Part shown: piece by piece, positions 8,293 to 16,802 of the stretch
Layout of the letters: each line of letters opens with the position of its first letter
Numbering within the stretch: the first letter of the stretch is position 1
Source of the DNA: Cellulomonas sp. SG140
GTDB taxonomy: Bacteria; Actinomycetota; Actinomycetes; Actinomycetales; Cellulomonadaceae
Direction of reading: 5' to 3'
Length of the DNA: 64,000 bases
Assembly (NCBI RefSeq): GCF_025770785.1
Contig: NZ_JANZLA010000002.1
Location: 498,553-562,552, forward strand
The notes under the pieces: generated by a model
What the model saw: only the letters and a program-made list of their open reading frames with translations
Database searches by the model: none
Told to the model about the DNA's origin: nothing
Made by a program: the position numbers and the translations under genes

Positions 8293-9254
8293 CAGAAGTA
8301 CCCCTCCTTCTTGCGGTCCTCCATGGCGGCCTCCGACAGGCGGTCGTCGGCACGGGTCGCGCCTCGTTCGGTCAGCCGCGTGGCGGCGACCTCATTGACC
8401 ACGTCCTGCACGTCGGCCGCGTCGCTCTCGACCGCGCCGGTGCAGGACATGTCGCCGACGGTCCGGTAGCGGACCCTCCGGACCGTGACGGGCTCGTCCT
8501 CCCGCGGCTCGGTGTACGGACCGACGGCGATCCACATGCCGTCGCGCCGGAACACCTCACGGTCGTGCGCGTAGTACAGGGACGGCAGCGCGATGCGCTC
8601 GGCCGCGATGTAGCGCCAGATGTCCAGCTCGGTCCAGTTGCTCAGCGGGAAGACGCGGACGTGCTCGCCGGGTGCGTGGCGGCCGTTGTAGAGGTTCCAC
8701 AGCTCGGGGCGCTGGTTGCGGGGGTCCCACTGGCCGAACTCGTCGCGCAGGCTGTAGATCCGCTCCTTGGCCCGCGCCTTCTCCTCGTCCCGGCGGCCGC
8801 CGCCGAACACGGCGTCGAAACGGTGGTCACGGATCGCGTCGAGCAGGGGGAGCGTCTGCAGCGGGTTTCGAGTGCCGTCGGTGCGCTCCCGCAGCCGGCC
8901 GTCGTCCAGGTAGTCCTGGACCCGCGCCACCTCCAGCCGCAGGCCCAGGCGGTCGACCGTCGCATCCCGGTACGCCAGCACCTCGGGGAAGTTGTGCCCG
9001 GTGTCCACGTGCAGCACGGGGAACGGTACGGGTGCCGGCCAGAACGCCTTCAGCGCCAGGTGCAGCATCACCACGGAGTCCTTGCCACCGCTGAACAGCA
9101 GGACGGGGCGCTCGAACTCGGCGGCGACCTCGCGGAAGACGTGGACCGACTCGCTCTCGAGGGTCTGCAGCTGGGTCAGCCGGCGCGGCGGCAGCGCCTG
9201 GTCGACGGTCCGGCCGGCGGCCGGTGCGGCCGTGGCTGTGGTCGTGGTGCTCAT
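8292..9254 (-). CDS. cysD: Sulfate adenylyltransferase subunit 2
   Basis: 320 residues of the PP-loop ATP pyrophosphatase family. The PP-loop LLFSGGKDSVVML lies near residues 52-64, followed by HVDTGHNFPE and the basic GGRRDEEKARAKERI segment that binds ATP and sulfate. CysD carries the adenylyltransferase active site and works as a CysDN heteromer. The C-terminal DRKKEGYF ending is typical of the family. Start ATG 9254 overlaps the cysH stop by 4 nt. Confidence 0.93.
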   Translation of the reverse strand: MSTTTTATAAPAAGRTVDQALPPRRLTQLQTLESESVHVFREVAAEFERPVLLFSGGKDSVVMLHLALKAFWPAPVPFPVLHVDTGHNFPEVLAYRDATVDRLGLRLEVARVQDYLDDGRLRERTDGTRNPLQTLPLLDAIRDHRFDAVFGGGRRDEEKARAKERIYSLRDEFGQWDPRNQRPELWNLYNGRHAPGEHVRVFPLSNWTELDIWRYIAAERIALPSLYYAHDREVFRRDGMWIAVGPYTEPREDEPVTVRRVRYRTVGDMSCTGAVESDAADVQDVVNEVAATRLTERGATRADDRLSEAAMEDRKKEGYF

Positions 9255-9964
9255 CGGTGGATCCCGCATTCGGTCTTGGCGAGGCCGGCCCAGCGGCCGG
9301 ATCGGGGGTCGTCGCCCGGGGCGACCCGGGCGGTGCACGGCTGGCAGCCGATCGACGGGTAGCCGTCGCTCAGCAGGGGGTTGAGGGGCACCTCGTTGGC
9401 CCACGCATAGGTCAGCAGCTCGTCGAACGTCCATGCCGCCAGCGGGTTGATCTTCACCAGCCCGTGCGCGGCGTCCCAGGTGACGATCGGCGTGCTCGTC
9501 CTGGTCGGCGCCTCCTCGCGACGCACGCCGGTCACCCAGGCCTCGTAGCCGGCGAGCTGCTCGGCGAGGGGTTCCATCTTGCGCAGCCGGCAGCAGGCCG
9601 CCGGGTCCCGCGCGAAGAGGTCCTTGCCGTGCGTGGCGTCCTGCTCGGCGACCGTCTGCCGCGGCAGGACGTCGACGACGCGCACCGGCAGCTTCTCGGC
9701 GACGACGCGGCGGGTCTCGATCGTCTCGGGGAAGTGGTAGCCGGTCTCGAGGAACAGCACGTCCACCCCCGGAGCGGCCTGCGCGACCAGGTGGGGCAGC
9801 ACGGCGTCGGCCATCGAGCACGCCACCGCGAGCAGCGGGCCGAACTCCTGCGCGGCCCAGGCGGCGACCTCCGTGGCGGGCGCTTCGGCCAGCCGGGGGG
9901 CGGCCTCCTCGACCACCGCGCGGAGCTCGTCGTCGGTGCGGCGGGTGCGGGTCGGTGCGGTCAC
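9251..9964 (-). CDS. cysH: Adenosine 5'-phosphosulfate (APS) reductase
   Basis: 237 residues. The cysteine pairs A-C-C-R-L-R and G-C-Q-P-C-T are the four [4Fe-4S] ligands that distinguish APS reductases from PAPS reductases, and the catalytic Cys is in the KTECGIH tail at the C-terminus. The enzyme reduces APS to sulfite and AMP with thioredoxin, which matches the lack of an APS kinase here. GTG 9964 is the chosen start because GAGGAGG lies 7 nt upstream and the GTGA overlaps the sulfite reductase stop. The longer reading frame upstream runs inside sir and is not needed. Confidence 0.92.
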   Translation of the reverse strand: MTAPTRTRRTDDELRAVVEEAAPRLAEAPATEVAAWAAQEFGPLLAVACSMADAVLPHLVAQAAPGVDVLFLETGYHFPETIETRRVVAEKLPVRVVDVLPRQTVAEQDATHGKDLFARDPAACCRLRKMEPLAEQLAGYEAWVTGVRREEAPTRTSTPIVTWDAAHGLVKINPLAAWTFDELLTYAWANEVPLNPLLSDGYPSIGCQPCTARVAPGDDPRSGRWAGLAKTECGIHR

Positions 9965-11694
9965 TGCAGTGCCTCCTCGTCGGCGCGGTGGGCCCACTCC
10001 GCGAAGGTCTCGGGCCGGTCGGGACCCTCGGCGCGGTCGGCGACGTACCGCCGCACCACGCGCTCGACGTAGTCGGCGACGCCGTCGACGGTCACCTTGA
10101 GACCGCGCACGGTGCGGCCGAGCCCCGGCTCCTCGCGGTCCGCCGACGCGAGGCCGCCCCCGAGGTGCACCTGGTAGCCGGGCACCTGCTCACCGTTCTC
10201 GCCCTGGACCAGCTGACCCTTCAGGCCGATGTCGGCGGTCTGGATCCGGGCGCAGGAGTTGGGGCAGCCGTTGATGTGCAGGGCGATCGGGGTCAGGGCG
10301 TCGAGGTCTCCGAGCCGTTCCTCGAGCGAGTCCACGACGCGCACGGCCGCCGCCTTCGTCTCGACGATGGCGAGCTTGCAGAACTCGATGCCCGTGCACG
10401 CGATCGTCGACCGGCGGAACGGACTCGGCTCCGCCTCGAGGCCGTTGGCGCGCAGCCCGTCGACCACGGTGCCGACGTGCTCGGCCGGCACGTCCAGCAC
10501 CAGGAGCTTCTGGTACGGCGTCAGGCGCAGTCGGGTCGAGCCGACGCTCTCCGCGAGGTCGGCGATCGCCACCAGGGACGGCCCGGAGACCCGCCCGACG
10601 TAGGGCGCGGCGCCGACGTAGAACCGCCCGTCCTTCTGCTCGTGGACGCCCACGTGGTCCCCGGACCGGGTCGGTGGCGGAGCCGGTGGACCGTCGGGCA
10701 GGGCATAGCCGAGGAACTCGTCCTGCAGCACCTGACGGAACCGCTCGGCTCCCCAGTCCGCGAGCAGGAACTTCAGCCGCGCCCGGTTGCGCAGCCGCCG
10801 GTAGCCGTAGTCGCGGAACAGGCGCGTCACCGCGAGCCACACCTCGGGCACGCGCTCCTCGCTGACGAACGCCCCGAGCCGCTCACCGAGCCGCGGCGCC
10901 ACGCTCAGGCCGCCGCCGACCCACAGGTCGAAGCCGGGGCCCAGCTCGGGGTGCACCACGCCGACGAACGCGACGTCGTTGATCTCGTGCACGACGTCCT
11001 GGCTCGGGTGGCCGGTGAGCGCCGTCTTGTACTTGCGCGGCAGGTTCGACAGCTCCGGGTCGCCGATGTAGCGCCGGGCGATCTCGTTGATCGCCCACGT
11101 CGGGTCGATGATCTCGTCGGCCGCGATGCCGGCGACGGGGCTGCCGAGGATCACGCGTGGGACGTCACCGCACGCCTCGGTGGTGCTGAGCCCGACCGCC
11201 TCGAGGCGACGCCAGATCTCGGGCACGTCCTCGATCTGCACCCAGTGCAGCTGGATGTTGTGCCGGTCCGTGATGTCCGCCGTGCCCCGCGCGAACTCGG
11301 TGGAGATGCCGCCGACCGTCCGCAGCTGCTCCGTGGTGAGCGCCCCGCCGTCGACACGCACCCGCAGCATGAAGTAGCGGTCCTCGAGCTCCTGCGGCTC
11401 CAGCGTGGCGGTGCGTCCGCCGTCGATCCCCGGCTTTCGCTGCGTGTACAGGCCCCACCACCGGAACCGCCCGTGCAGGTCGTCGTCGGCGATCGAGTCG
11501 AAGCCCTGCTGCGCGTAGACCTGCTCGATCCGCTCCCGGACGTTGAGGCCGTTGTCCTGCGCCTTCATCGCCTCGTTGCCGTTGAGCGGCTCCCGGCCGT
11601 CGACCGCCCACTGCCCGTTGGGCTTGGACGACTGGTGGGCCGGACGAGCGGTGCGAGGTGCTCGGACGGTGCTGGTGGGGGACGAGGTGGACAT
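9961..11694 (-). CDS. sir: Ferredoxin-dependent sulfite reductase (siroheme and 4Fe-4S)
   Basis: 577 residues with the duplicated nitrite/sulfite reductase half-domains. The cofactor site is complete: CTGIEFCK near residue 435 and NGCPNSCAR near 475 provide the four cysteines, one of them also bridging siroheme iron. It reduces sulfite to sulfide by six electrons, probably from ferredoxin. The first gene of the operon, it is followed by cysH, cysD, cysN, an importer and the siroheme synthase. A Cys- or Tyr-crosslink distinguishing sulfite from nitrite reductases cannot be judged, but the company of APS reductase and ATP sulfurylase makes sulfite the substrate. GAGGAG lies directly before ATG 11694. 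Confidence 0.92.
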   Translation of the reverse strand: MSTSSPTSTVRAPRTARPAHQSSKPNGQWAVDGREPLNGNEAMKAQDNGLNVRERIEQVYAQQGFDSIADDDLHGRFRWWGLYTQRKPGIDGGRTATLEPQELEDRYFMLRVRVDGGALTTEQLRTVGGISTEFARGTADITDRHNIQLHWVQIEDVPEIWRRLEAVGLSTTEACGDVPRVILGSPVAGIAADEIIDPTWAINEIARRYIGDPELSNLPRKYKTALTGHPSQDVVHEINDVAFVGVVHPELGPGFDLWVGGGLSVAPRLGERLGAFVSEERVPEVWLAVTRLFRDYGYRRLRNRARLKFLLADWGAERFRQVLQDEFLGYALPDGPPAPPPTRSGDHVGVHEQKDGRFYVGAAPYVGRVSGPSLVAIADLAESVGSTRLRLTPYQKLLVLDVPAEHVGTVVDGLRANGLEAEPSPFRRSTIACTGIEFCKLAIVETKAAAVRVVDSLEERLGDLDALTPIALHINGCPNSCARIQTADIGLKGQLVQGENGEQVPGYQVHLGGGLASADREEPGLGRTVRGLKVTVDGVADYVERVVRRYVADRAEGPDRPETFAEWAHRADEEALQ

Positions 11695-11860
11695 GGTTCT
11701 CCTCGGGTGACGAGCGGTTCAGCGCGCACGTGACCCGCCCACCGGATCGGGGGCGGGGCGTGCGGGTGCAGCCGGCGAGGGCTGGCGTGGCGCAGCGACA
11801 GACGCTCGACGGCGCTGCGGTCCTGGCCAAGGACGCGGACGAGGGCCGCGTCAGGGGGTG

Positions 11861-11878
11861 GTCAGCGACAGAGCTGAC
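11861..11878 (-). promoter_or_regulatory. Hairpin over the last Cys codons and stop of the leader ORF
   Basis: On the minus strand GTCAGC and GCTGAC form a 6-bp stem around TCTGTC. The stem covers the final Cys-Arg codons and the stop codon of the 41-codon ORF, so ribosome position would decide whether it forms. No alternative pairing partner was worked out. Confidence 0.35.
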
Positions 11879-11987
11879 ACGAGCGCCGAGGCGCGCAGAC
11901 GGCGCGGCCCGGAGCCGGTCGACAGCTCGCCGTGGGCACGAAGGTGCTCACGGCGGCGGCGCGGGACGCGCTGGGTCGACCGGTCAT
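11862..11987 (-). CDS. Leaderless cysteine-containing short ORF, probable attenuator leader peptide
   Basis: A 41-codon ORF ends 167 nt before the sir start. Cys occurs at residues 22, 31, 37 and 40, the last two in the C-terminal C-Q-L-C-R. Its ATG is the predicted transcription start: TAGCCT lies exactly 6 nt upstream and no ribosome site is present. Leaderless short ORFs with Cys codons upstream of sulfur operons are known in mycobacteria, where ribosome stalling at Cys codons under cysteine starvation raises operon expression. Here the Cys codons are spaced rather than consecutive, so the function is inferred. A second Cys-containing frame (V-C-R-C-A-T-P-A-L-A-G-C) follows near 11,770-11,830 and is an alternative leader. 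Confidence 0.5.
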   Translation of the reverse strand: MTGRPSASRAAAVSTFVPTASCRPAPGRAVCAPRRSCQLCR

Positions 11988-11993
11988 GCGTCG

Positions 11994-12036
11994 AGGCTAG
12001 GAGCGGTGTCCACGATGTGTCCACGAGTGCCCACGG
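11994..12036 (-). promoter_or_regulatory. Promoter of the sulfur operon with helically phased direct repeats
   Basis: Minus strand -35 TGGACA (12018-12023, 5/6 match), 18-nt spacer and -10 TAGCCT (11994-11999) place the start point on the A of ATG 11987. On the plus strand TGTCCACGA occurs at 12007-12015 and 12018-12026, with an imperfect third copy TGCCCACGG at 12028-12036. The 10-11 bp period overlapping the -35 suggests binding by a regulator of unknown type. Confidence 0.5.
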
Positions 12037-12154
12037 AGTGGGACGTTCGGCTCTTGCGACCGACCTTCGCCGCGGGCCGGCGCGGCCCCCGGGACACAGG
12101 CAGGGGACCGGCTCCGCACAGGCGGGCTCCAGGACCCCGTGCGAGGGTGCCTCG

Positions 12155-13654
12155 ATGCGTCCCTCGATCACGCCCCGTGCCGGGTGGTTGCTCGCAGCCG
12201 TCCTGACCGTGGCGCTGACCGGCTGGGCACCGGCGGTGCAGCACCCCGCCGCGGTGACCCCGACGCCGACCTCGTCCGCCGTGACCAAGGCCCCGGCTCG
12301 GCACTTCGTGTCCCGCCCGGACCTCACGCCGCCGGTCATCACGGCCACCACCGCCGACGCGGGACTGGCGCTGGCACCTGCGGCTGAGAGCGCGGACGTG
12401 TTCCTCGGCCCCAAGGACCTGGACACGGGCGTCGCCATGCAGGGCGAGCTGATCGTCGACGCCCACGGCCAGCCGGTGTGGGTCGCCGGATCCAGCACGG
12501 GGACGTTCGACTTCCGCGAGCAGACGTACCAGGGCAGGCCCGTGCTGACCTACTGGGTAGGGGCGTCCTCGTCGTACGGCCACGGGGACGTCGTCGTCCT
12601 GGACCAGACGTACACGCAGGTCGCCACGGTGACCACCGGCGGTGACCTCGGCCCTCATCAGGCCGACATGCACGAGACGACCATCACGCCGCGGGGCACG
12701 ATGCTGCTGACGTCGTACCCGGAGGTCCGTGCCGACCTGAGCAGCATCGGCGGCCCGAAGGACGGCTGGGTGCTCGAGGGCGTCGCGCAGGAGGTGGACA
12801 TCGCCACCGGACGCGTCCTGTTCGAGTGGCGCTCGCTCGACCACGTGCCGATCTCCGACACGTTCCAGCCGCTGTCGCCCGGCCAGGGCACGCAGGCGAA
12901 CCCGTTCGACTACCTGCACATGAACTCGGTGTCGCTGGACGGTCCGGACCACCTGCTGATCTCGGCGCGCAACACGCACACGGTGTACGAGGTCGCGCGC
13001 GGGACCGGTGCTGTCACGTGGCAGCTCGGGGGGCGGCACAGCAGCTTCACCTTCGGGCCAGGAGCCGCGTTCGCGTGGCAGCACGACGCGCGTCGGCAGG
13101 CCGACGGCACCGTCACCCTCTTCGACAACGAGGCCCCGCCGACGTCCTCACGGGGAGTGCGACTGTCGCTGGACACGACGACCATGACGGCGACGCTCGT
13201 CGTCCAGTACCTCCCGCCTGCGACCAGGGCCGCGGCCACGCAGGGCGACGTTCAGGTGCTGCCGGATGGCAACGTGGTGGTCGGCTGGGGCCAAGAGCCG
13301 TACTACTCCGAGTACACGGGCGCCGGCCAGCTGCTCTCGGACGCCACCTTCACCGCCGGCTCGAGCTACCGGGCGTTCGTCGCGCCGTGGACGGGCACGC
13401 CGACGGCGCCGCCGGATGCGGTGCTGCGGCGCAGCGGATCGGCGGGGACCGTCTACGTCAGCTGGAACGGCGCGACGCAGGTGGCGTCGTGGCGGGTGCT
13501 CACCGGGAGCGACGCCTCCGATGCGGCGCCGGCGGCCACCGTGCCACGAGCGGGCTTCGAGACCGCGATCCCGGTGAAGCACCCCGGCAGCTACGTCGAG
13601 GTCCAGGCGCTCGACGCCGCGGGGGCGCTGCTCCGCAGCGTCGTGGTCGGGTAG
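12155..13654 (+). CDS. Secreted arylsulfotransferase-family protein
   Basis: A 499-residue protein with an N-terminal signal peptide (RAGWLLAAVLTVALTGWAPA, residues 8-27) and a Thr/Pro-rich linker. The body is a beta-propeller-like repeat region with HQADMHETTITP and NPFDYLHMNSVSLD segments typical of the arylsulfotransferase (ASST) family in actinobacteria. A C-terminal fibronectin-like part (residues 430-499) has TVYVSWNGATQVASWRVL. Classical ASST moves sulfate between phenols using active-site His residues; whether this homologue is catalytic is uncertain. It is divergent from the sulfur operon and shares its control region. GAGGG precedes ATG 12155. Confidence 0.75.
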   Translation: MRPSITPRAGWLLAAVLTVALTGWAPAVQHPAAVTPTPTSSAVTKAPARHFVSRPDLTPPVITATTADAGLALAPAAESADVFLGPKDLDTGVAMQGELIVDAHGQPVWVAGSSTGTFDFREQTYQGRPVLTYWVGASSSYGHGDVVVLDQTYTQVATVTTGGDLGPHQADMHETTITPRGTMLLTSYPEVRADLSSIGGPKDGWVLEGVAQEVDIATGRVLFEWRSLDHVPISDTFQPLSPGQGTQANPFDYLHMNSVSLDGPDHLLISARNTHTVYEVARGTGAVTWQLGGRHSSFTFGPGAAFAWQHDARRQADGTVTLFDNEAPPTSSRGVRLSLDTTTMTATLVVQYLPPATRAAATQGDVQVLPDGNVVVGWGQEPYYSEYTGAGQLLSDATFTAGSSYRAFVAPWTGTPTAPPDAVLRRSGSAGTVYVSWNGATQVASWRVLTGSDASDAAPAATVPRAGFETAIPVKHPGSYVEVQALDAAGALLRSVVVG

Positions 13655-13714
13655 CAGGTGACCCGACTGGCCCGTCACAGGTGCTGCACGTCGGTACGTC
13701 ATCGCAGGTCAGAG

Positions 13715-13739
13715 TGGTGCCCCGAGTGGGATTCGAACC
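13715..13739 (-). other. tRNA 3'-end fragment: attachment site of the integrated element
   Basis: The minus strand carries a T-loop and acceptor 3' strand: TTCGAAT followed by CCCACTCGGGGCACCA, ending in CCA. Just 5' of the T-loop the T-stem no longer pairs (3 of 5 pairs) and no D or anticodon arm can be built. It is therefore only the duplicated tail of a tRNA gene, 86 bp from the integrase gene. Its orientation predicts the intact tRNA copy at the right end of the element; none is found in the window. The acceptor half implies a tRNA beginning GCCCCGA; its identity is unknown. Confidence 0.75.
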
Positions 13740-13824
13740 GCCTCTGCGGGGCAGCTGACGCTGGTGCTACGACCTTACCGGATATAGCCTCTGACGTGCA
13801 GGAACGGCCCGACAACCTAGGCGG

Positions 13825-15048
13825 ATGAGGGGAACATCGGGGCCTGCTTACGAACCGCGTGGAAGAGAGATCTTCCACGTATCTTCCACGCCGAGGGGGC
13901 GGGCGGTGCCAGGACGAAGCTCATTCGGCTCTGTCGAAGCGCTGCCCTCGGGACGCTACCGGGCCCGCTACGCAACTGGTGTCGGCTCATGGAAGTCGGC
14001 CCCGACGACCTTCTCCACGAAGACCGCAGCACGGGCCTGGCTCGCCCGCACCCAGGTCTCGCTCGAGCAGGTCGCGGCGGGATCGCCGAAGGCGGTCCAG
14101 GCATCCCGGCCGCCGCGGCTGCGCGACTACGTCGCGGAGTGGATCGCGGAACGCCGGAACGGTCGCGGTGAGCCGTTGCGGCCGTCCACACGACGCACGT
14201 ACGAGAGCTACCTGCGGCTCCATCTCAGCCCGAAGCGACTCGGTGGGATGCGACTGGACGAGATTTCCCCTGAGCACGTCCGCGCCTGGCACCACGAGCT
14301 GGATTCGGCGCACCCCACTGGTCGAGCACGCGTCTACGCCTTCCTGCGCACCGTGCTGGCCACGGCAGTGTCGGACGACCTGATCGCCGCGAACCCCTGT
14401 CGGATCCGAGGCGCCGGACAGGCGCGCGCCGTGACGCCTGTCGAGGTGCTGACCCCGCATCAGGTCGCAGACCTCGCGGAAGCGGTGGGTGAGCGCTACG
14501 CGGCAGCGATCCACCTGGGCGCATGGTGCCAAATGCGGGTCGGGGAGGTCTTGGCCCTCAGGCGGCGTGATGTCGACCTCGATACCCGGATCGTGCACGT
14601 CCGGCGGGGCGTGACCTGGATCGACGGCGTCGCCATGTTCGGGCCGCCGAAGACCGACGCCGGCATCAGGGACATCGCGATGCCTGACATCGTCGTTGAG
14701 GCACTCCAGCGCCACCTGATCGGAGTCGGGGGCAGTGGAGACGCGCTCCTCTTCGTCGGCCGCACTCCGGGGTCGCCCCCGCCCGTGCAGACGTTCGCCG
14801 ACGCGGTGAAGCGCGCCGCGCGCCGGAGCGGGCTTCCACTGACCTTCCGCTTCCATCACCTGCGCCACGCAGGCTTGTCTCTGCTGGCCGAGGCCGGCGC
14901 CTCCGTTGCGGAACTCCAGGCCCGCGCCGGCCATTCCACGCCCGCCATGGCGCTGCATTACCAGCACGCGCGTGCCATTCGCGATCGTGACCTCGCCGCG
15001 CGCCTCGACGTCGTCATCGCGGGTGGGGCAGGGCAGATCAAACAGTAG
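13825..15048 (+). CDS. Tyrosine-recombinase integrase of the element
   Basis: 407 residues with an N-terminal AP2-like arm-binding part (about 35-80), a SAM-like core-binding domain (about 100-190) and a catalytic domain (about 205-395). All catalytic residues are visible: Arg238, Lys276, His344-x-x-Arg347, His370 and nucleophile Tyr379. It would integrate and excise the element at a tRNA 3' end; the att remnant lies directly upstream. The start is uncertain: the first about 29 residues (MRGTSGPAYE...) overlap a region with poor coding character, and GTG 13906 would give VPGRSSFGSVEALPSGRYRA as N-terminus, which fits the family better. Confidence 0.92.
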   Translation: MRGTSGPAYEPRGREIFHVSSTPRGRAVPGRSSFGSVEALPSGRYRARYATGVGSWKSAPTTFSTKTAARAWLARTQVSLEQVAAGSPKAVQASRPPRLRDYVAEWIAERRNGRGEPLRPSTRRTYESYLRLHLSPKRLGGMRLDEISPEHVRAWHHELDSAHPTGRARVYAFLRTVLATAVSDDLIAANPCRIRGAGQARAVTPVEVLTPHQVADLAEAVGERYAAAIHLGAWCQMRVGEVLALRRRDVDLDTRIVHVRRGVTWIDGVAMFGPPKTDAGIRDIAMPDIVVEALQRHLIGVGGSGDALLFVGRTPGSPPPVQTFADAVKRAARRSGLPLTFRFHHLRHAGLSLLAEAGASVAELQARAGHSTPAMALHYQHARAIRDRDLAARLDVVIAGGAGQIKQ

Positions 15049-15233
15049 ACACAGGCAGTCAGCCCATCTTGCAAGACGAGCTCCTGGGAACATGTCGTGC
15101 TTGCCGCCCCACGGACCGAGTCCAGCGTGGCGGGTCAGCCACCTACCGGCCTCAGCAGGCCGCAGCCCAAGCGCCTTGACGGGGCCGAGCCACGGCGCCC
15201 GAGTGCGCGAGAGAGGTCGGAGTCGCCCCGCTG

Positions 15234-16529
15234 TCAGTCCTCCGCGGAGTCCACGTCCTCAGCCGTCCCGTCGAGAACGTCATGCCACGCCGCGGGCCTG
15301 AAGTCACCCATTAGCAGGAAAGCGTTCGTAGGATCCTCCGGATCCTCAATCCCATCCAGTCGCCGATCCCACAGCATCTCCACGTCGACATCGCCCACCA
15401 AATGGGGAAGGATTTCCTCGTACTTCCCGTCCCATTCCGGGTCGGTCGGCAGGGAGTTGAACTTCGCGGTCACACCCATCAGGTCCGCAGTGTCGCGACC
15501 CCATTCCACATAGCTCGTACGGGTCGCCAAGGCGATCAAGACTTCTTCACCGACCGTACGAGGTTCAAGATCGTGCAGCGCACCGGTTCGAGCCGCCGTA
15601 AAGAGGCGATCGGCTGCATCACGCATCGGCACCCACCATTCGCGCGGCTGAGCCAGAACCGTCAGAGGCATGTCGTCACGCACAACTGAATCCACATCCT
15701 CGCCCCAGTCGGATAGGAGCGTATCCAGGTCGGCCGTCATTGCCAGCAACGTGATGTACAACTCGAACCGGTTCCTCGGGCTCAACGGCCCGCGTGCTTC
15801 CGTGTCCGAGTCGTCCTCCGCAGCGAAGCGCAGGAACACGTTCGAGTCGTCAATGAGTTGATCGAAGTGCTCGACGACGATCGTCGCGCTCGCCGAGTCC
15901 GGATCGTCCTCCTCCTGCACCCACAGCCAGTACGCACGGGAGACGAACGTCTCCCACACGGGGTCACGGAACACGTCGAGCAGGTCGTCCTCGCTTGGGT
16001 AGGTCCGATCGAGCAAGGGTGCGCCGTTGGGTGCAGGCAGCCATTGCGGCGACGGCGTGTATGGAACCTCCATCTCGTCCCCGAAGAGCGTGGCCTTCAG
16101 CCGCACATCGTCCGGAAGAGACTCGTTCGTGACCAGAAACTGAAGACCGAGTGTAATCCCGCTTTGCAGATGCTCAACAATCTCATCCGGCGACGTAGCG
16201 AAGAACTCGCGTACGACGGGCAAGTCAGACGGGACTGCGGGCAAGCCGACGCTAGAAGCGGCACGCTCCAAGGCCCGGCGGCACGCGAGCGCTACCGCTT
16301 CAGGCAGATCCGTGAGGTAGTCCTCGACCGAGGACCGATCACCGGAGCTGACGGAAGAATTGAGGTGCTGCACCAGGGCGGCAGCGGCCGTTGCTGAATC
16401 TGCCAGCGTCGTGACTTGCTCAAGAGCTGCCGGCGGGCTGCCCTCCGCAGCCGTCAGAAGGTATATCCGGGATCGCCGTTCAGTTGAAAGTGCTAGAAAC
16501 AGGGGAGTGTTCACCGGGACAGAAGTCAT
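15234..16529 (-). CDS. Hypothetical acidic protein (431 aa)
   Basis: No family is recognised. The protein is strongly acidic, rich in Asp and Glu, with no signal peptide or membrane segment. It has a Trp-rich centre (PVWETFVSRAYWLWVQEED) and an acidic C-terminal tail (DGTAEDVDSAED). The base composition is AT-richer than the flanks, suggesting separate acquisition. GAGGCG is 5 nt before ATG 16529. It lies behind the integrase gene, convergent with it, a position often used for cargo in integrated elements. A role in immunity or as an inhibitor is speculative. Confidence 0.6.
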   Translation of the reverse strand: MTSVPVNTPLFLALSTERRSRIYLLTAAEGSPPAALEQVTTLADSATAAAALVQHLNSSVSSGDRSSVEDYLTDLPEAVALACRRALERAASSVGLPAVPSDLPVVREFFATSPDEIVEHLQSGITLGLQFLVTNESLPDDVRLKATLFGDEMEVPYTPSPQWLPAPNGAPLLDRTYPSEDDLLDVFRDPVWETFVSRAYWLWVQEEDDPDSASATIVVEHFDQLIDDSNVFLRFAAEDDSDTEARGPLSPRNRFELYITLLAMTADLDTLLSDWGEDVDSVVRDDMPLTVLAQPREWWVPMRDAADRLFTAARTGALHDLEPRTVGEEVLIALATRTSYVEWGRDTADLMGVTAKFNSLPTDPEWDGKYEEILPHLVGDVDVEMLWDRRLDGIEDPEDPTNAFLLMGDFRPAAWHDVLDGTAEDVDSAED

Positions 16530-16802
16530 CTCACGCCTCGCAGTTGGCGGACGGGCACTCCGTACACGGACGTGCCGCAGTTTCGATGGGCCGCTGGGCT
16601 AGTTACGGGCCAACCTGCTCGGCATCACCAACGGTATCAGCGTCGGTCCTGCGGACTGCGCCTCCAGACCGTCATCCGCTAGCGCCACAGCCGTCCCGCG
16701 ACTGCGACTGCGGGGCCCATGGCCAAGGGCGGCGCGCTGTAGTCCGCGGTGGAGCGGGCAAGGACCTGATCTGCTTGAACGCAGATCAGCGCCATATTTG
16801 AC

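Noticed and set aside
9955..11733. 592-codon plus-strand frame over sir
   Set aside because: Antisense to a fully motif-supported sulfite reductase.
13715..13800. Complete tRNA gene
   Set aside because: T-stem pairs in only 3 of 5 positions and no D or anticodon arm or 5' acceptor strand can be found; only the 3' tail is present.
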